DNA of 64,000 bases from Viridibacillus sp050279675 (GTDB lineage: Bacteria > Bacillota > Bacilli > Bacillales_A > Planococcaceae), in the NCBI RefSeq assembly GCF_050279675.1, contig NZ_JBNNUK010000012.1, forward strand, positions 65,486-129,485, written 5' to 3'. How positions within the stretch are numbered: the stretch's first letter is position 1; the number at the start of each line of letters is the position of its first letter. A program made the position numbers and the translations under genes. Below are positions 35,631 to 45,367 of the stretch, in pieces. The notes below the pieces were generated by a model. That model was not told where the DNA came from and ran no database searches. It saw nothing but the letters and a program-made list of their open reading frames with translations.

Positions 35631-36180
35631 ATTCATTCACATTTTTTAAGACATTAAGTAATGCCGATAATTCATAAAACTTCTCTTTATCATTATTATC
35701 TAAGGCTTCATCGATTTGCTTTAAAATCGTTTCTTCTCTAAAAGACTTCATACTATTGTTCAATATTTCCTCTGCTAACATGCGGTCCTTTTCACTAATA
35801 TGCAAATACTTTGGCATATGAGGGTTCTCTTCAAGAACCGCTAAGTATTCGCTACTTGGTGGTAGTTTTGGGAAATTAAGTTGAATATACATTTCTTCTT
35901 CTGGGTGCATCCTCAAATCGTGGAATGATTTCTCAGCGTCTGCTGTCATTATATTACCTTTATAAAATCGAAATGGAATACCCGATGATTCAGTCGTTGA
36001 CATGACCATTGCTCGTGGACAATAATGTGCTTCCTCAACAAAATGTACATGCTCTAGTAATTCATCGTGTCCAAGTAAATAATTTAAAATCCAGACACAT
36101 TCACGTCGCTTTAACTGATAACGCTTTAGAAACCAATGAACGAAAACCTTTTTATCCATCACAGAAACGGAAGCGGTCAT
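35629..36180 (-). CDS. ypiB: YpiB family protein (UPF0302)
   Basis: The 183-residue protein closely resembles the Bacillus YpiB family: KKVFVHWFLKRYQLKRRECVWILNYLLGH, HVHFVEEAHYCPRAM, ESSGIPFRFYKGNIMTADAEKSFHD, and a helical C-terminus rich in Glu. The start at ATG 36178-36180 follows GGGGG; the longer frame to 36225 overlaps ypiA. It is soluble and of unknown function. Confidence 0.92.
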   Translation of the reverse strand: MTASVSVMDKKVFVHWFLKRYQLKRRECVWILNYLLGHDELLEHVHFVEEAHYCPRAMVMSTTESSGIPFRFYKGNIMTADAEKSFHDLRMHPEEEMYIQLNFPKLPPSSEYLAVLEENPHMPKYLHISEKDRMLAEEILNNSMKSFREETILKQIDEALDNNDKEKFYELSALLNVLKNVNE

Positions 36181-36194
36181 ACCGATTCCCCCTC

Positions 36195-37448
36195 TCACTC
36201 GAAAGTTTGTAAGAGATCCAACCAAGTCGGCTCATCAGGCTGTAGTGCTACTAATCGTTTTACGACTTCGTGAGCTTCCCCACGTTTGCCATCTTCGATT
36301 AAAAAATACGCGTACTTTTCTAAAAATGCTGGATCTTCCTTATAATCATTATATGCCAAAGTATAAAATTCGTATGCACGATTATAATCTTCTAGGCGGT
36401 CATACGATTGTGCCGCAAAAGCAGATAATGTAGACCAATCAAAATCATCATTACGTAAAGTTTCGATTAATTCAACAACCTCTTCATCACGTTCATCTTG
36501 CGCTAACAGTGAAACGAGCGTTAAAATAGCCTCCATATATTCTCCATCAAGTGCAACCGCTTCGCGTAAATATTGTTCAGCTTCTTTTGGTAGACTATTT
36601 TTCAAAGCCATCTTTCCTGCAAATAAATATAATTCTTTGTCATATTCATCACGTTTAATGCCTTCTTGAATTATTTCCAATGCTTTTTTATTTTCTTCTT
36701 GCATCGCGTAACTTTCTGCTAATAATAAATACGCTGCAAAATAATCCTGATCTACTTCTTTTAACTCTTCTAAATGTTTGATTGAAGTTTCATACATTTG
36801 TGTTTGGAATGCCGAATATGCTGCTCCAAATAAAAGATCAGGTGCAACATGATAATCAAGAGCTTTCAAATAATATGTTAAGGCTTCTTCAAACGCCGCA
36901 CCCGTGCGATGTACTTCTGCAAGACGTTCGACTAATCGAATACCCGCAATCTCTTCATGTTCCTCGTAAAGCTCACCATAAAGACGTGCTGCTTCCGCTA
37001 AACGACCTAGCTCTAAAAGGAGCTCTGCCTTCGCAAAACGCAATAAAGGTTCAGTAGGCAATAATTCTAATGCCTCGTTAATACGTTGCTCAGCGACCTC
37101 ATATAGTCCTTGCATTTGATAATAATCCGCCAATGCTAATAAAACTTGAGGATATTCTGGTTCGTCAGGACGCACAGACATGAACATTTCTAATGCCTCG
37201 TCCTCTTTTCCAATGTCCATTAGCAACACTGCTCGGTCAATTTTTAATTGTGTTTCTTCCGGAAACAAAAATTGTAAATGTTCAAATAATTGATCTGCTT
37301 CCGTTATAAAACCATAATTCACTAACAGTTCTGCAATTTCATACTGTACATTTGGGTCAGCCTGTATTTTAAGCTCTTCCATTAAATCTTGTATACCTTC
37401 TAAATTCCCTTGCTCAATTACTTCTATCATTTTGTTTTGAATATCCAA
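36195..37448 (-). CDS. ypiA: Tetratricopeptide-repeat protein YpiA
   Basis: The protein has about 417 residues and consists almost wholly of TPR units (for example ALADYYQMQGLYEVAEQRI, LAESYAMQEENKKALEIIQ, AGKMALKNSLPKEAEQYLR). Such proteins serve as protein-interaction scaffolds; no partner is known. The start is probably TTG at 37448 behind AGGTGA; GTG at 37457 is an alternative. It precedes ypiB and ypiF as in B. subtilis, downstream of the aro genes. Confidence 0.9.
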   Translation of the reverse strand: MDIQNKMIEVIEQGNLEGIQDLMEELKIQADPNVQYEIAELLVNYGFITEADQLFEHLQFLFPEETQLKIDRAVLLMDIGKEDEALEMFMSVRPDEPEYPQVLLALADYYQMQGLYEVAEQRINEALELLPTEPLLRFAKAELLLELGRLAEAARLYGELYEEHEEIAGIRLVERLAEVHRTGAAFEEALTYYLKALDYHVAPDLLFGAAYSAFQTQMYETSIKHLEELKEVDQDYFAAYLLLAESYAMQEENKKALEIIQEGIKRDEYDKELYLFAGKMALKNSLPKEAEQYLREAVALDGEYMEAILTLVSLLAQDERDEEVVELIETLRNDDFDWSTLSAFAAQSYDRLEDYNRAYEFYTLAYNDYKEDPAFLEKYAYFLIEDGKRGEAHEVVKRLVALQPDEPTWLDLLQTFE

Positions 37449-37511
37449 ATGCTTCACCTATTCTCATTATTTTCAATCATTATGCTACATCACAAATTCT
37501 TTATGTACAAG

Positions 37512-37539
37512 GAAAAACCCTCCTATTTTGCGGAGAGTT
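37512..37539 (-). terminator. Terminator of the aroA transcript
   Basis: AACTCTCC/GGAGGGTT stem (eight pairs, one G-U) with an eight-base loop, followed by TTTCC on the minus strand. It ends the aromatic supraoperon before ypiA. Confidence 0.75.
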
Positions 37540-37555
37540 TTCGCTTTTAATCTAT

Positions 37556-38848
37556 TCAATTACTTACAGCTTGTACATCTTCAAAGAATGTTGGGTAAGA
37601 GACTGCAATACAGTCAGCATCATCTAATTCGACTGCACCTTCAGTAATTAGTGCGGCAATTGCTGCCATCATGCCAATACGGTGATCTCCATACGTTCGA
37701 ATAGTACTACCAGTTAATGGTGTGGGTCCATTAATAATCATGCCATCATCTGTCGCTACTATATCTGCGCCAAGCTTTTTCAATTCATCCACAACCGCTG
37801 TAATACGGTCTGTTTCTTTTACCTTCAGCTCTTCCGCATCTTTAATAACGGTTTGTCCATTTGCCTGTGTTGCTAATAATGCAAGAATTGGGATTTCGTC
37901 GATGAGTCGAGGAATAACGTCACCACCAATTGTCGTCCCTTGTAATTCCGATGTCGAAACAGTGATAGTTCCAGTTGGTTCAGCAGCTGACTTATCATTA
38001 ATTTCAATTGACATTTTAGCATTCATTTCTTGCAACACATCAATAATACCTGTTCGTGTAGGATTTAAACCAACGTTATCTAACGTTATTTCACTATTTT
38101 CAGCAACCGCTCCCGCAACAAGGAAAAACGCTGCAGAAGAAATGTCTCCAGGTACAGCAACATGAGTAGCAGTCAATTGTTGACCACCTTTTAGTGACAC
38201 AATGCCGTCTTCAGTAGTAATTTCCGCACCAAATTGGCGAAGCATACGCTCTGTATGATCACGTGAAACTTCCTTCTCCCGAATAATTGTCGTTCCTTCT
38301 ACATTAATGCCAGCTAATAGAATTGCAGACTTCACTTGCGCACTTGCCACTGGCATTGTATAGTCAATTGCCTGTAGCTTCGTGCCTTGAATGGCAAGAG
38401 GCGTAAATTGGCCATCCATTCGCCCTGTTATTTTAGCACCCATTTCTCTTAATGGATTTATGACGCGTTTCATAGGACGCTTAGCAATGGACTCGTCTCC
38501 ATTTAAAACTGTATGGATTTTAGAGCCCGCCAGCAAACCAAGCATTAAGCGTGTTGTTGTACCAGAATTCCCGGTATATAAAACATCAGTTGGTTCCTGC
38601 CAAGTAGCCATGCCATTACTCTCGATAACGACATTTGTACCTTTCAGTTCAATCTGTACACCTAGTTTGCGGAAACAAGCAATTGTATTTAAACAATCAT
38701 CACCAAGTAAAAAACCACTTACCGTCGTGCGTCCTTTCGCAATTCCTCCGAACATAATAGAACGATGAGATACTGACTTATCACCTGGAACCGTTATTTT
38801 CCCACGTAATGTTGGCTTATTGTAATCTAAAGATTTACTCTTCACCAT
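37556..38848 (-). CDS. aroA: 3-phosphoshikimate 1-carboxyvinyltransferase (EPSP synthase)
   Basis: EPSP synthase adds enolpyruvate to shikimate 3-phosphate. The 430-residue protein has the family blocks GKITVPGDKSVSHRSIMFG, LYTGNSGTTTRLMLGLLAG, VASAQVKSAILLAG, RDHTERML, DEIPILALLA, KVKETDRI and GDHRIGMMAAIA. B. subtilis calls this gene aroE. The start at 38848 follows AAGGTGAATAGA; the 35-codon upstream extension overlaps tyrA and is rejected. Confidence 0.97.
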   Translation of the reverse strand: MVKSKSLDYNKPTLRGKITVPGDKSVSHRSIMFGGIAKGRTTVSGFLLGDDCLNTIACFRKLGVQIELKGTNVVIESNGMATWQEPTDVLYTGNSGTTTRLMLGLLAGSKIHTVLNGDESIAKRPMKRVINPLREMGAKITGRMDGQFTPLAIQGTKLQAIDYTMPVASAQVKSAILLAGINVEGTTIIREKEVSRDHTERMLRQFGAEITTEDGIVSLKGGQQLTATHVAVPGDISSAAFFLVAGAVAENSEITLDNVGLNPTRTGIIDVLQEMNAKMSIEINDKSAAEPTGTITVSTSELQGTTIGGDVIPRLIDEIPILALLATQANGQTVIKDAEELKVKETDRITAVVDELKKLGADIVATDDGMIINGPTPLTGSTIRTYGDHRIGMMAAIAALITEGAVELDDADCIAVSYPTFFEDVQAVSN

Positions 38849-38864
38849 TCTATTCACCTTCCCT

Positions 38865-39965
38865 TTATGAAATATAAATTTCGTATGGGCTGCGCTTTTG
38901 TATACAAGCAGCAGCACGTTCACGATCTTCTGTATTTTGGAAACTAACAACTAAAATACCGAAGACATCTTCTCGTGTTTCCACGATACGAATATTCGTA
39001 ATACTTATTTGTTCTTCAGCTAGATAAGCTGTAATTTCAGCAATACTACCAGGATAATCAGGTACATCTACATATAAATCATAGGTCATGTACATTGCAC
39101 CTTGAGAACTAATCGGTAACTCATCACGCACCGATTTAGCTTTTGCAAAATAATCCTCAATCTGAGTTGCCTCTCCTGTAATCAGAAGGTCCTCTACACG
39201 CTTCATTTCAGCTTGCCACTCAGCCAATTGCCCTGCAATTTGTTGGCGATTTTGCATCGTTATATCGCGCCATAGAATAGGATTAGAAGACGCAATCCGT
39301 GTTAAATCTCGAAAGCCCCCTGCTGCTAACATTTTTGTTATAGGGTTATCAGCTCCCTCAGCATGTAATTGATGTACTAAAGAGGCTGCCACGATGTGCG
39401 GAAAATGACTTACTACGGATGTCATATGATCATGTTCAGAAGCTGAAACACGCATTAATTTAGCACTAGTATACATTAGTAAATTCTGCAGTATATCAAT
39501 CTTTTCTTCGTCCTCATCTTCTAAAGGTGTGAGCATATAATACGCATTTTCAAAAAGATAAGGCTTAGCCGCTAATACACCACTTTTATGGGAACCTGCC
39601 ATAGGATGGCCACCTATAAAGGTAACACCATTTTCGCGAAGCTCATATGCTTTTTCCATAATCAAAGACTTTGTACTGCCTGTATCTGTCACAATTGTAG
39701 CAGTTGGAAGTCCCCAAGATTTAAGAGACTCCATCCATTCTAGCGTTGCATTTACAGGTGTTGCAAAAATAATAACATCTACTTTTTTTGCTGTTTCCTC
39801 TGGATTTTTCGTTACATCTTGGACGACGCCCAGTACTTTTGCACTTTGTAAAGTGTCTGAATTGGCATCAAAGCCAAGCACTCTAACATTCGGTGATTTT
39901 TGTAGAGCTAATGCAATCGATCCACCTATTAGGCCAAGCCCTACAACAAGAACAGTTTGTTTCAT
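38865..39965 (-). CDS. tyrA: Prephenate dehydrogenase with C-terminal ACT domain
   Basis: TyrA oxidatively decarboxylates prephenate to 4-hydroxyphenylpyruvate for tyrosine. The 366-residue protein starts with a Rossmann GLGLIGGSIALAL, then TDTGSTKSLI, GGHPMAGSHKSGV, SHFPHIVAASLV, GFRDLTRIASSNP, and ends with an ACT-like domain (about 292-360, DVPDYPGSIAEITAYL) likely sensing tyrosine. It overlaps the hisC stop by four bases. Confidence 0.97.
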   Translation of the reverse strand: MKQTVLVVGLGLIGGSIALALQKSPNVRVLGFDANSDTLQSAKVLGVVQDVTKNPEETAKKVDVIIFATPVNATLEWMESLKSWGLPTATIVTDTGSTKSLIMEKAYELRENGVTFIGGHPMAGSHKSGVLAAKPYLFENAYYMLTPLEDEDEEKIDILQNLLMYTSAKLMRVSASEHDHMTSVVSHFPHIVAASLVHQLHAEGADNPITKMLAAGGFRDLTRIASSNPILWRDITMQNRQQIAGQLAEWQAEMKRVEDLLITGEATQIEDYFAKAKSVRDELPISSQGAMYMTYDLYVDVPDYPGSIAEITAYLAEEQISITNIRIVETREDVFGILVVSFQNTEDRERAAACIQKRSPYEIYIS

Positions 39966-41062
39966 GAAAAAACTCCTTGCTCCTGTAATACTTCCTCTAA
40001 TTGTATTAAGAAAGCCTCATTTTGAGCTTGAGTACCAATTGTCACACGAATATAGCCTGGTGTACCTAATGCATTACCACTACGGATAATAAAACCACGT
40101 TTCATTAATTCTTGGAAAACAACATCGCTATCAACTTTCACTTCTATTAGGATGAAATTTGTATTAGTTTTAAAGTAGTGTAGATTATTTTTTTCACAAA
40201 ATTCTTCGATTTGTTTTTTACCTTTATTATTTTCCTCGCGACATTTTTGGATAAAAACATCATCTTCTAATGCAACTTGTGCGATTGCTTGGCTTAAAAC
40301 TGTATTATTAAAAGGTCCACGCACTGGATCCAATTTTGCAATTAACTCTTTATTGGCAATACCATATCCTACACGAAAAGCTGCAAGACCATATGCTTTA
40401 GAGAACGTTCTTAAAATGATGATATTTGGATAGTCTTGAATATACGGGATTGTATCTTTATGTCTAGCGTTTGTAACATACTCAAAATACGCTTCATCTA
40501 ACACAACCAATACATCAGACGGAACTTTCTTCAGGAATGCTTGTAATGGCGCATCTTCTATCACTACACCTGTTGGATTATTCGGGCTACAAACCCACAC
40601 AACAGCTGTATTTCCATCAATTGCTGCAAGCATCGCATCTAAATCATGATTACCTTCTACTAAAGGTACTTCACGAATTTCAGCACCTTCGATTTTTGCA
40701 TTAAGGCCGTATTGTGAAAATGTCGGTTTTGCCATGACAGTATTAACACCTGGATACAATAATGCACGTGTAATAATACTGATTAATTCGTCAGAACCGT
40801 TACCAAAAATTAATTCATTTTCTTCTACGCCTAGTTTATTAGCCACTGCTGCACGTAAGTTCGTTGCGTAACCATCAGGATACAACGCAAAGTTAAATGA
40901 TTCATTTGCTAAAAATTCACGTACTTTTGGTGAGCTACCAAATGGATTTTCATTAGATGCTAATTTAACAATTTCATCTAAGCCAAAATCTTTTTTCACT
41001 GCATCAATTGATTTTCCAGGTTGATATGCTTTCATACCTGTGATTTGTTCTTTCCATTTCAT
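39962..41062 (-). CDS. hisC: Histidinol-phosphate / aromatic aminotransferase
   Basis: HisC is a PLP class II aminotransferase that acts on histidinol phosphate and, in Bacillus, on aromatic keto acids. The 366-residue protein has ASNENPFGSSPKV, NGSDELISIITRAL, SPNNPTG, LDEAYFEYV and the PLP lysine in RTFSKAYGLAAFRVGYG. It sits directly between aroH and tyrA, with 29 bases before it, whereas B. subtilis has six trp genes in that gap. Confidence 0.97.
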   Translation of the reverse strand: MKWKEQITGMKAYQPGKSIDAVKKDFGLDEIVKLASNENPFGSSPKVREFLANESFNFALYPDGYATNLRAAVANKLGVEENELIFGNGSDELISIITRALLYPGVNTVMAKPTFSQYGLNAKIEGAEIREVPLVEGNHDLDAMLAAIDGNTAVVWVCSPNNPTGVVIEDAPLQAFLKKVPSDVLVVLDEAYFEYVTNARHKDTIPYIQDYPNIIILRTFSKAYGLAAFRVGYGIANKELIAKLDPVRGPFNNTVLSQAIAQVALEDDVFIQKCREENNKGKKQIEEFCEKNNLHYFKTNTNFILIEVKVDSDVVFQELMKRGFIIRSGNALGTPGYIRVTIGTQAQNEAFLIQLEEVLQEQGVFS

Positions 41063-41091
41063 CGAACGTTCGCCTCTTTCTCAGTAGTTGA

Positions 41092-41454
41092 TTACTTTGC
41101 TAAATCTGGTCTTAATTTAACCGCGTCATTTAAATAAATATGACGAATCGCTTGTTGACTAATTTCCGTATTCACATGCATGAGGACTCGAATACATAAT
41201 GGCAAGGCATTAGGAACATTCATCTCGTGCATACACATAACCGGTACATAACTCCAACCTTCCATAGTACGTACTGCTTTTGCTGGGAATGCCGAAACAA
41301 TATCAGGTGTCGTAGAAATGACAACCGATGCAACATCTTCTGCAACAATATTATTAGCTTTCACGATTTCAACTATTAGTTTCTCAGTCTCTGCTAAAAC
41401 GATTGCCGCCTGATCAGACTGCACCGTTATGGCTCCACGTACTCCACGAATCAC
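41092..41454 (-). CDS. aroH: Chorismate mutase AroH
   Basis: AroH converts chorismate to prephenate. The 120-residue trimeric-type mutase shows IRGVRGAITV, active-site Arg and Glu, VISTTPDI-SAFPAKAVR and VPVMCMHEMNVPNALPLCIRVLMHV. The initiator is GTG (41452-41454) overlapping the aroB TGA; GGAGG lies seven bases upstream. Confidence 0.96.
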   Translation of the reverse strand: MIRGVRGAITVQSDQAAIVLAETEKLIVEIVKANNIVAEDVASVVISTTPDIVSAFPAKAVRTMEGWSYVPVMCMHEMNVPNALPLCIRVLMHVNTEISQQAIRHIYLNDAVKLRPDLAK

Positions 41455-42542
41455 GCGAGCACCTCCTTAATTAACACACGAAGAAGACCGTCAATTTCTT
41501 GACATTCTTCTATTGATATTTGTTGAACAAACGGCTCACCAATTTTCTTTAATAAAACAAATTGTAATATGCCGTATTCTGCTTTTTTATCTTTCATTAA
41601 ATAGTCTTGTAGTTGTTCAAATGTAAACTGATTAACTGCATCAAAAGAGTAGCCATTACGTACTGCAAATTCGATGAAGGAGCGTGTAACCGTTGCAGAT
41701 ATTGTTCCGTATCGCTCACTTAAAAGAAGTGCATAGACCATCCCAATCATAACTGCTTCACCATGTGCTAATTTACCAAAACCCGAGGCAGCCTCAATAG
41801 CATGACCATATGTATGTCCAAAGTTTAAAAACTTTCGAACAGAATGCTCTTCCTCATCTTCTGCAACAATCCCCGCCTTCACGCGAATACCTTGCTCAAG
41901 GTGCTTAGCTAGCTCAGCTTGACTGAAATCCAAAATTGAGTTTGTAGCCATTAATTCCGCTAACCACTTTTCATTTGAAATAAGTGCATGCTTAATCACT
42001 TCCGCCATACCAGAACGTACTTCTTTTTCTGGTAAGGTTGTTAAATATGAAATATCATATAACACTCCTTGTGGCTGATAAAATGCCCCAATCATATTCT
42101 TCCCTAGCGGATGGTTAATGGCAGTTTTACCACCAACTGCACTATCATGTGCTAATATCGTCGTAGGAATTTGAATAAATGGAATACCACGCATAAATGT
42201 GGATGCAACAAACCCCGTTAAATCACCAACTGCTCCCCCACCAAATGCGAAAATAAATGTTTTTCGGGTGCATTTATGTTCCAATAAAAATGATTGCGCT
42301 GCAAAAAAGCTTTCAAATGTTTTACAATCTTCTCCCGCTGCTAATACATTCACTTTAAATGGGTATGGAAATTCCGCTGTAAAGCGTTCACTATGTAATT
42401 TCCATACATTTCCATCTGTAAAGACGATAATATTATCCGCCTTTGAGAGTTGTTGATCGAATGATTTAACTGCTTCAGTTAAACTATTTGCACTTATTTG
42501 TACTTCATACGCATGGGATTTTGCTTTAACTGGAATGTTCAT
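41451..42542 (-). CDS. aroB: 3-dehydroquinate synthase
   Basis: AroB closes the DAHP ring to 3-dehydroquinate with NAD and zinc. The 363-residue protein has GGGAVGDLTGFVASTFMRGIPFIQIPTTILAHDSAVGGKTAIN, KNMIGAFYQP, EVIKHALI and zinc ligands in NFGHTYGHAIE and HGEAVMIGM. The stop of aroC lies two bases upstream of its ATG. Confidence 0.97.
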   Translation of the reverse strand: MNIPVKAKSHAYEVQISANSLTEAVKSFDQQLSKADNIIVFTDGNVWKLHSERFTAEFPYPFKVNVLAAGEDCKTFESFFAAQSFLLEHKCTRKTFIFAFGGGAVGDLTGFVASTFMRGIPFIQIPTTILAHDSAVGGKTAINHPLGKNMIGAFYQPQGVLYDISYLTTLPEKEVRSGMAEVIKHALISNEKWLAELMATNSILDFSQAELAKHLEQGIRVKAGIVAEDEEEHSVRKFLNFGHTYGHAIEAASGFGKLAHGEAVMIGMVYALLLSERYGTISATVTRSFIEFAVRNGYSFDAVNQFTFEQLQDYLMKDKKAEYGILQFVLLKKIGEPFVQQISIEECQEIDGLLRVLIKEVLA

Positions 42543-42544
42543 TG

Positions 42545-43726
42545 TTAAAACTCCTTCGTATATTGTTTATGCGCTGCAAGCTGTTCCTTTAGCTGTGGTA
42601 ATTGATCACTATGGAAATGCTCCATTACTGCATTTGCTATTTCCCAGGCAATAACATGCTCTGCTACAACAGAAGCCGCAGGGACTGCACAACTATCAGA
42701 GCGCTCAACACTTGCTTTAAATGGTTCTTTCGTTTCAATATCAACACTTTGTAACGGTTTATATAAAGTAGGGATTGGCTTCATTACTCCACGGACAACA
42801 ATTGGCATACCTGTTGTCATACCACCCTCTAAACCACCTAGGCGATTAGAACTTCTAGTATAACCATCTTCCTCAGACCAAATAATTTCATCATGCACTT
42901 CGCTACCTTTGCGATGAGCCATTTCAAAGCCTAGACCGAACTCTACCCCTTTAAATGCATTGATACTTAACATAGCAGCTGCTAATTTTGCATCTAACTT
43001 ACGATCATAATGTACGTATGATCCTATACCAGCTGGCAGACCTTCTACGATTACTTCTACAACTCCACCAATTGAATCACCCGCTTTTTTAGCCTCATCA
43101 ATTGCTTCAACCATTTTTAGAGATGCTTCTGCATCTGCACAATAGCATGCGTCTTCTTCGATTATTGCGCGGATTTCAGTGACTGATTTGCCGGCAGTAG
43201 ATTCAGGATTTGCAATAATTCCACCAATTTCAGTAACATGAGAAACAATTGAAATTCCTAACTCTGCTAAAAAGGCTTTTGCTACAGCACCAACCGCTAC
43301 TCGAACAGTTGTTTCACGAGCAGAAGAACGTTCTAATACATTTCGTAAATCACGATGGCCATATTTCATACCACCCACTAAATCAGCATGTCCAGGGCGA
43401 GGACGGGAAATTTGACGTTTAATTTCCTCTGGATTAACATCCTCTGCTAATGGCTCTGCCCCCATGATTTTCGTCCAGTGCTTCCAATCATCATTTGTAA
43501 CAACCAATGCTACTGGAGAGCCTAAAGTACTGCCATGACGAACGCCTGATAAGATTTCAACTGTATCTGTTTCAATCTGCATACGACGACCTCGCCCATG
43601 TCCTCCTTGACGTCTTTTTAATTCTTTATTTATTAACTCTGCCGTAATTGGCAATTGAGATGGTAACCCTTCAATGATTGTTGTTAATTGCGGTCCATGT
43701 GACTCTCCTGCAGTTAAGTATCGCAT
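42545..43726 (-). CDS. aroC: Chorismate synthase
   Basis: The FMN-dependent synthase makes chorismate from EPSP. The 393-residue protein shows MRYLTAGESHGPQLTTIIEG, RRQGGHGRGRRM, SRPRPGHADLVGGMKYGHRDLRNVLERSSARET and GGLEGGMTTGMPIVVRGVMKPI. B. subtilis calls it aroF. The start at 43726 follows AAGGGAGAAAG. It is the first aro gene of the supraoperon here, downstream of the cheR terminator. Confidence 0.97.
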   Translation of the reverse strand: MRYLTAGESHGPQLTTIIEGLPSQLPITAELINKELKRRQGGHGRGRRMQIETDTVEILSGVRHGSTLGSPVALVVTNDDWKHWTKIMGAEPLAEDVNPEEIKRQISRPRPGHADLVGGMKYGHRDLRNVLERSSARETTVRVAVGAVAKAFLAELGISIVSHVTEIGGIIANPESTAGKSVTEIRAIIEEDACYCADAEASLKMVEAIDEAKKAGDSIGGVVEVIVEGLPAGIGSYVHYDRKLDAKLAAAMLSINAFKGVEFGLGFEMAHRKGSEVHDEIIWSEEDGYTRSSNRLGGLEGGMTTGMPIVVRGVMKPIPTLYKPLQSVDIETKEPFKASVERSDSCAVPAASVVAEHVIAWEIANAVMEHFHSDQLPQLKEQLAAHKQYTKEF

Positions 43727-43852
43727 AACACTTTCTCCCTTCAACTCGCTAAAGTATATGTTTTTCACTATAACATATTTCAATCAAAAAAACAGTGAAT
43801 AAACAGAACTTATGCAAACTCCTATAGATTTAGATTATCTATTTATTTTAGA

Positions 43853-43885
43853 AAAAATCGCCTTTCGCGTTAATTGCGAAAAGCG
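43853..43885 (-). terminator. Terminator of cheR
   Basis: A 10-pair stem (43859-43868 with 43876-43885, one G-U) is followed on the minus strand by ATTTTTTC. Confidence 0.88.
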
Positions 43886-43913
43886 TCCTCTCGTTAACCT
43901 ATACATATTACAA

Positions 43914-44684
43914 TTACAGCTTTCTATAAAAGAACGTATCCTCAATATCTAATTGATATCTAGAAGGATTAAAAATTTGTTCCGTTGAACCCACAAATAA
44001 TACGCCACCTGAACGGAGTGACTTACTAAAGTTATCGTAAATTTGATCCTTTGCTTCTTCAGTGAAATATATCATCACATTACGGCAAACGATTAAGTCA
44101 TAGTTTTGTTCATATGTATCTTTTAATAGGTTATGTTTTTTAAATGTGACTGTTTTTTTTATTTCGTTTTTCACCTTATAAAAAGAGCCTTCATTTTCAA
44201 AATATCGCTCTTTTATATCACTTGGCACTTCTGCTAAAGAGCGTTCAGGATAAACGCCCGCTTTTGCTTTTGCAATGGCATTTTCATCTAAATCTGTTGC
44301 TATAATAGAGATTTGGGATAATGGCACATGATTTGATAATGTCATCGCTAAAGAATACGGTTCTTCACCTGTAGAACAAGCGGCACTCCAAATTTTCAAT
44401 TTCTTCTTTTGCTGTAATAGACGAGGGAATATTTTGTTTTGAAGAACTTCCCATCTTTTGCCGTTACGATAAAATTCGGAAACATTAATAGTCATTCGAT
44501 CCAAAAATTCATCTAGTAGTGCACGATCTTTGTCTAATGCATTAAAAAAATCGATGAAGCTTTTAAAGCCCTTTTTTTCATACAAAGATGTTAAACGTCT
44601 TTTCATTTGAGCCTCTTTATATAAAGCTAGGTCAATACTTGTCTTTCTCTTGATTTTTTCTACAAATTGTTCGTAATCCGTCAT
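43914..44684 (-). CDS. cheR: Chemotaxis methyltransferase CheR
   Basis: CheR methylates glutamates of chemoreceptors using SAM. The 256-residue protein has the N-terminal helical domain (YKEAQMKRRLTSLYEKKGFKSF, nearly the B. subtilis text) and SAM motif KIWSAACSTGEEPYSLAM, then NYDLIVCRNVMIYF and VGSTEQI. I prefer ATG 44684, which gives exactly 256 residues as in B. subtilis. It lies between ndk and aroC, as in B. subtilis. Confidence 0.95.
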   Translation of the reverse strand: MTDYEQFVEKIKRKTSIDLALYKEAQMKRRLTSLYEKKGFKSFIDFFNALDKDRALLDEFLDRMTINVSEFYRNGKRWEVLQNKIFPRLLQQKKKLKIWSAACSTGEEPYSLAMTLSNHVPLSQISIIATDLDENAIAKAKAGVYPERSLAEVPSDIKERYFENEGSFYKVKNEIKKTVTFKKHNLLKDTYEQNYDLIVCRNVMIYFTEEAKDQIYDNFSKSLRSGGVLFVGSTEQIFNPSRYQLDIEDTFFYRKL

Positions 44685-44811
44685 AAGCGTATCTTCCCTC
44701 TCCTTCAACCTAGTTCTATTATATCGGATATAGGTAATTTCTTAAACAGTAGTTATGCAGACTTGTTTGACAATTTAAACAAATCTATATAACTATTTAT
44801 TTCAATGAAAT

Positions 44812-44845
44812 TAAAAAAGCCGTCCGCAAAATTGCGAACAGCTTT
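44812..44845 (-). terminator. Terminator of ndk
   Basis: On the minus strand AAAGCTGTTCGCAA and TTGCGGACGGCTTT pair with an interior wobble, followed by TTTTAA. Confidence 0.85.
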
Positions 44846-44856
44846 GAAAATATGAA

Positions 44857-45276
44857 TTATACTAATTCGTTTTCGTTGAAGAATAAACCGATTTCACGTT
44901 CAGCAGCAGCTAAAGAATCTGAACCGTGAATAACGTTGTGAGAAACAGTTGTAGAGTAATCTCCACGAATTGTTCCTGGTGCTGATTCAGCAGGGTTTGT
45001 AGCGCCCATCATTAAACGTGCAACAGAGATTACATTTTCGCCTTCCCATACCATTGCAAATACAGGGCCAGAAGTGATGAATTCTACTAATTCACCGAAG
45101 AATGGACGTTCAGCATGTTCTGCATAGTGTTTTTTTGCAAGCTCTTCAGTAATTTGCATTAATTTAGCGCCTTTAAGTTCGAAACCTTTACGTTCGAAAC
45201 GATCTACGATTTCACCTACTAATTGACGTTTAACGCCATCAGGTTTAACCATTAAAAAAGTTTTTTGAATAGCCAT
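44857..45276 (-). CDS. ndk: Nucleoside diphosphate kinase
   Basis: Ndk exchanges gamma-phosphates among NTPs. The 139-residue protein has TFLMVKPDGVKRQLVGEI, HYAEHAERPFFGELV, and the phospho-His in STTVSHNVIHGSDSLAAAERE. The usual length is about 148; this one stops at FFNENELV, about nine residues early. The AAGGAG site is 13 bases from ATG, longer than usual. The frame to 45339 is rejected since homologues start at MAIQKTF. Confidence 0.96.
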   Translation of the reverse strand: MAIQKTFLMVKPDGVKRQLVGEIVDRFERKGFELKGAKLMQITEELAKKHYAEHAERPFFGELVEFITSGPVFAMVWEGENVISVARLMMGATNPAESAPGTIRGDYSTTVSHNVIHGSDSLAAAEREIGLFFNENELV

Positions 45277-45367
45277 TGTTAAAATACAACTCCTTAAGAA
45301 ATGTTTACAGGTTTTATACCCACCGTAAAATATTATCATTGTACGACAGATAGTTCAACATATAGTA

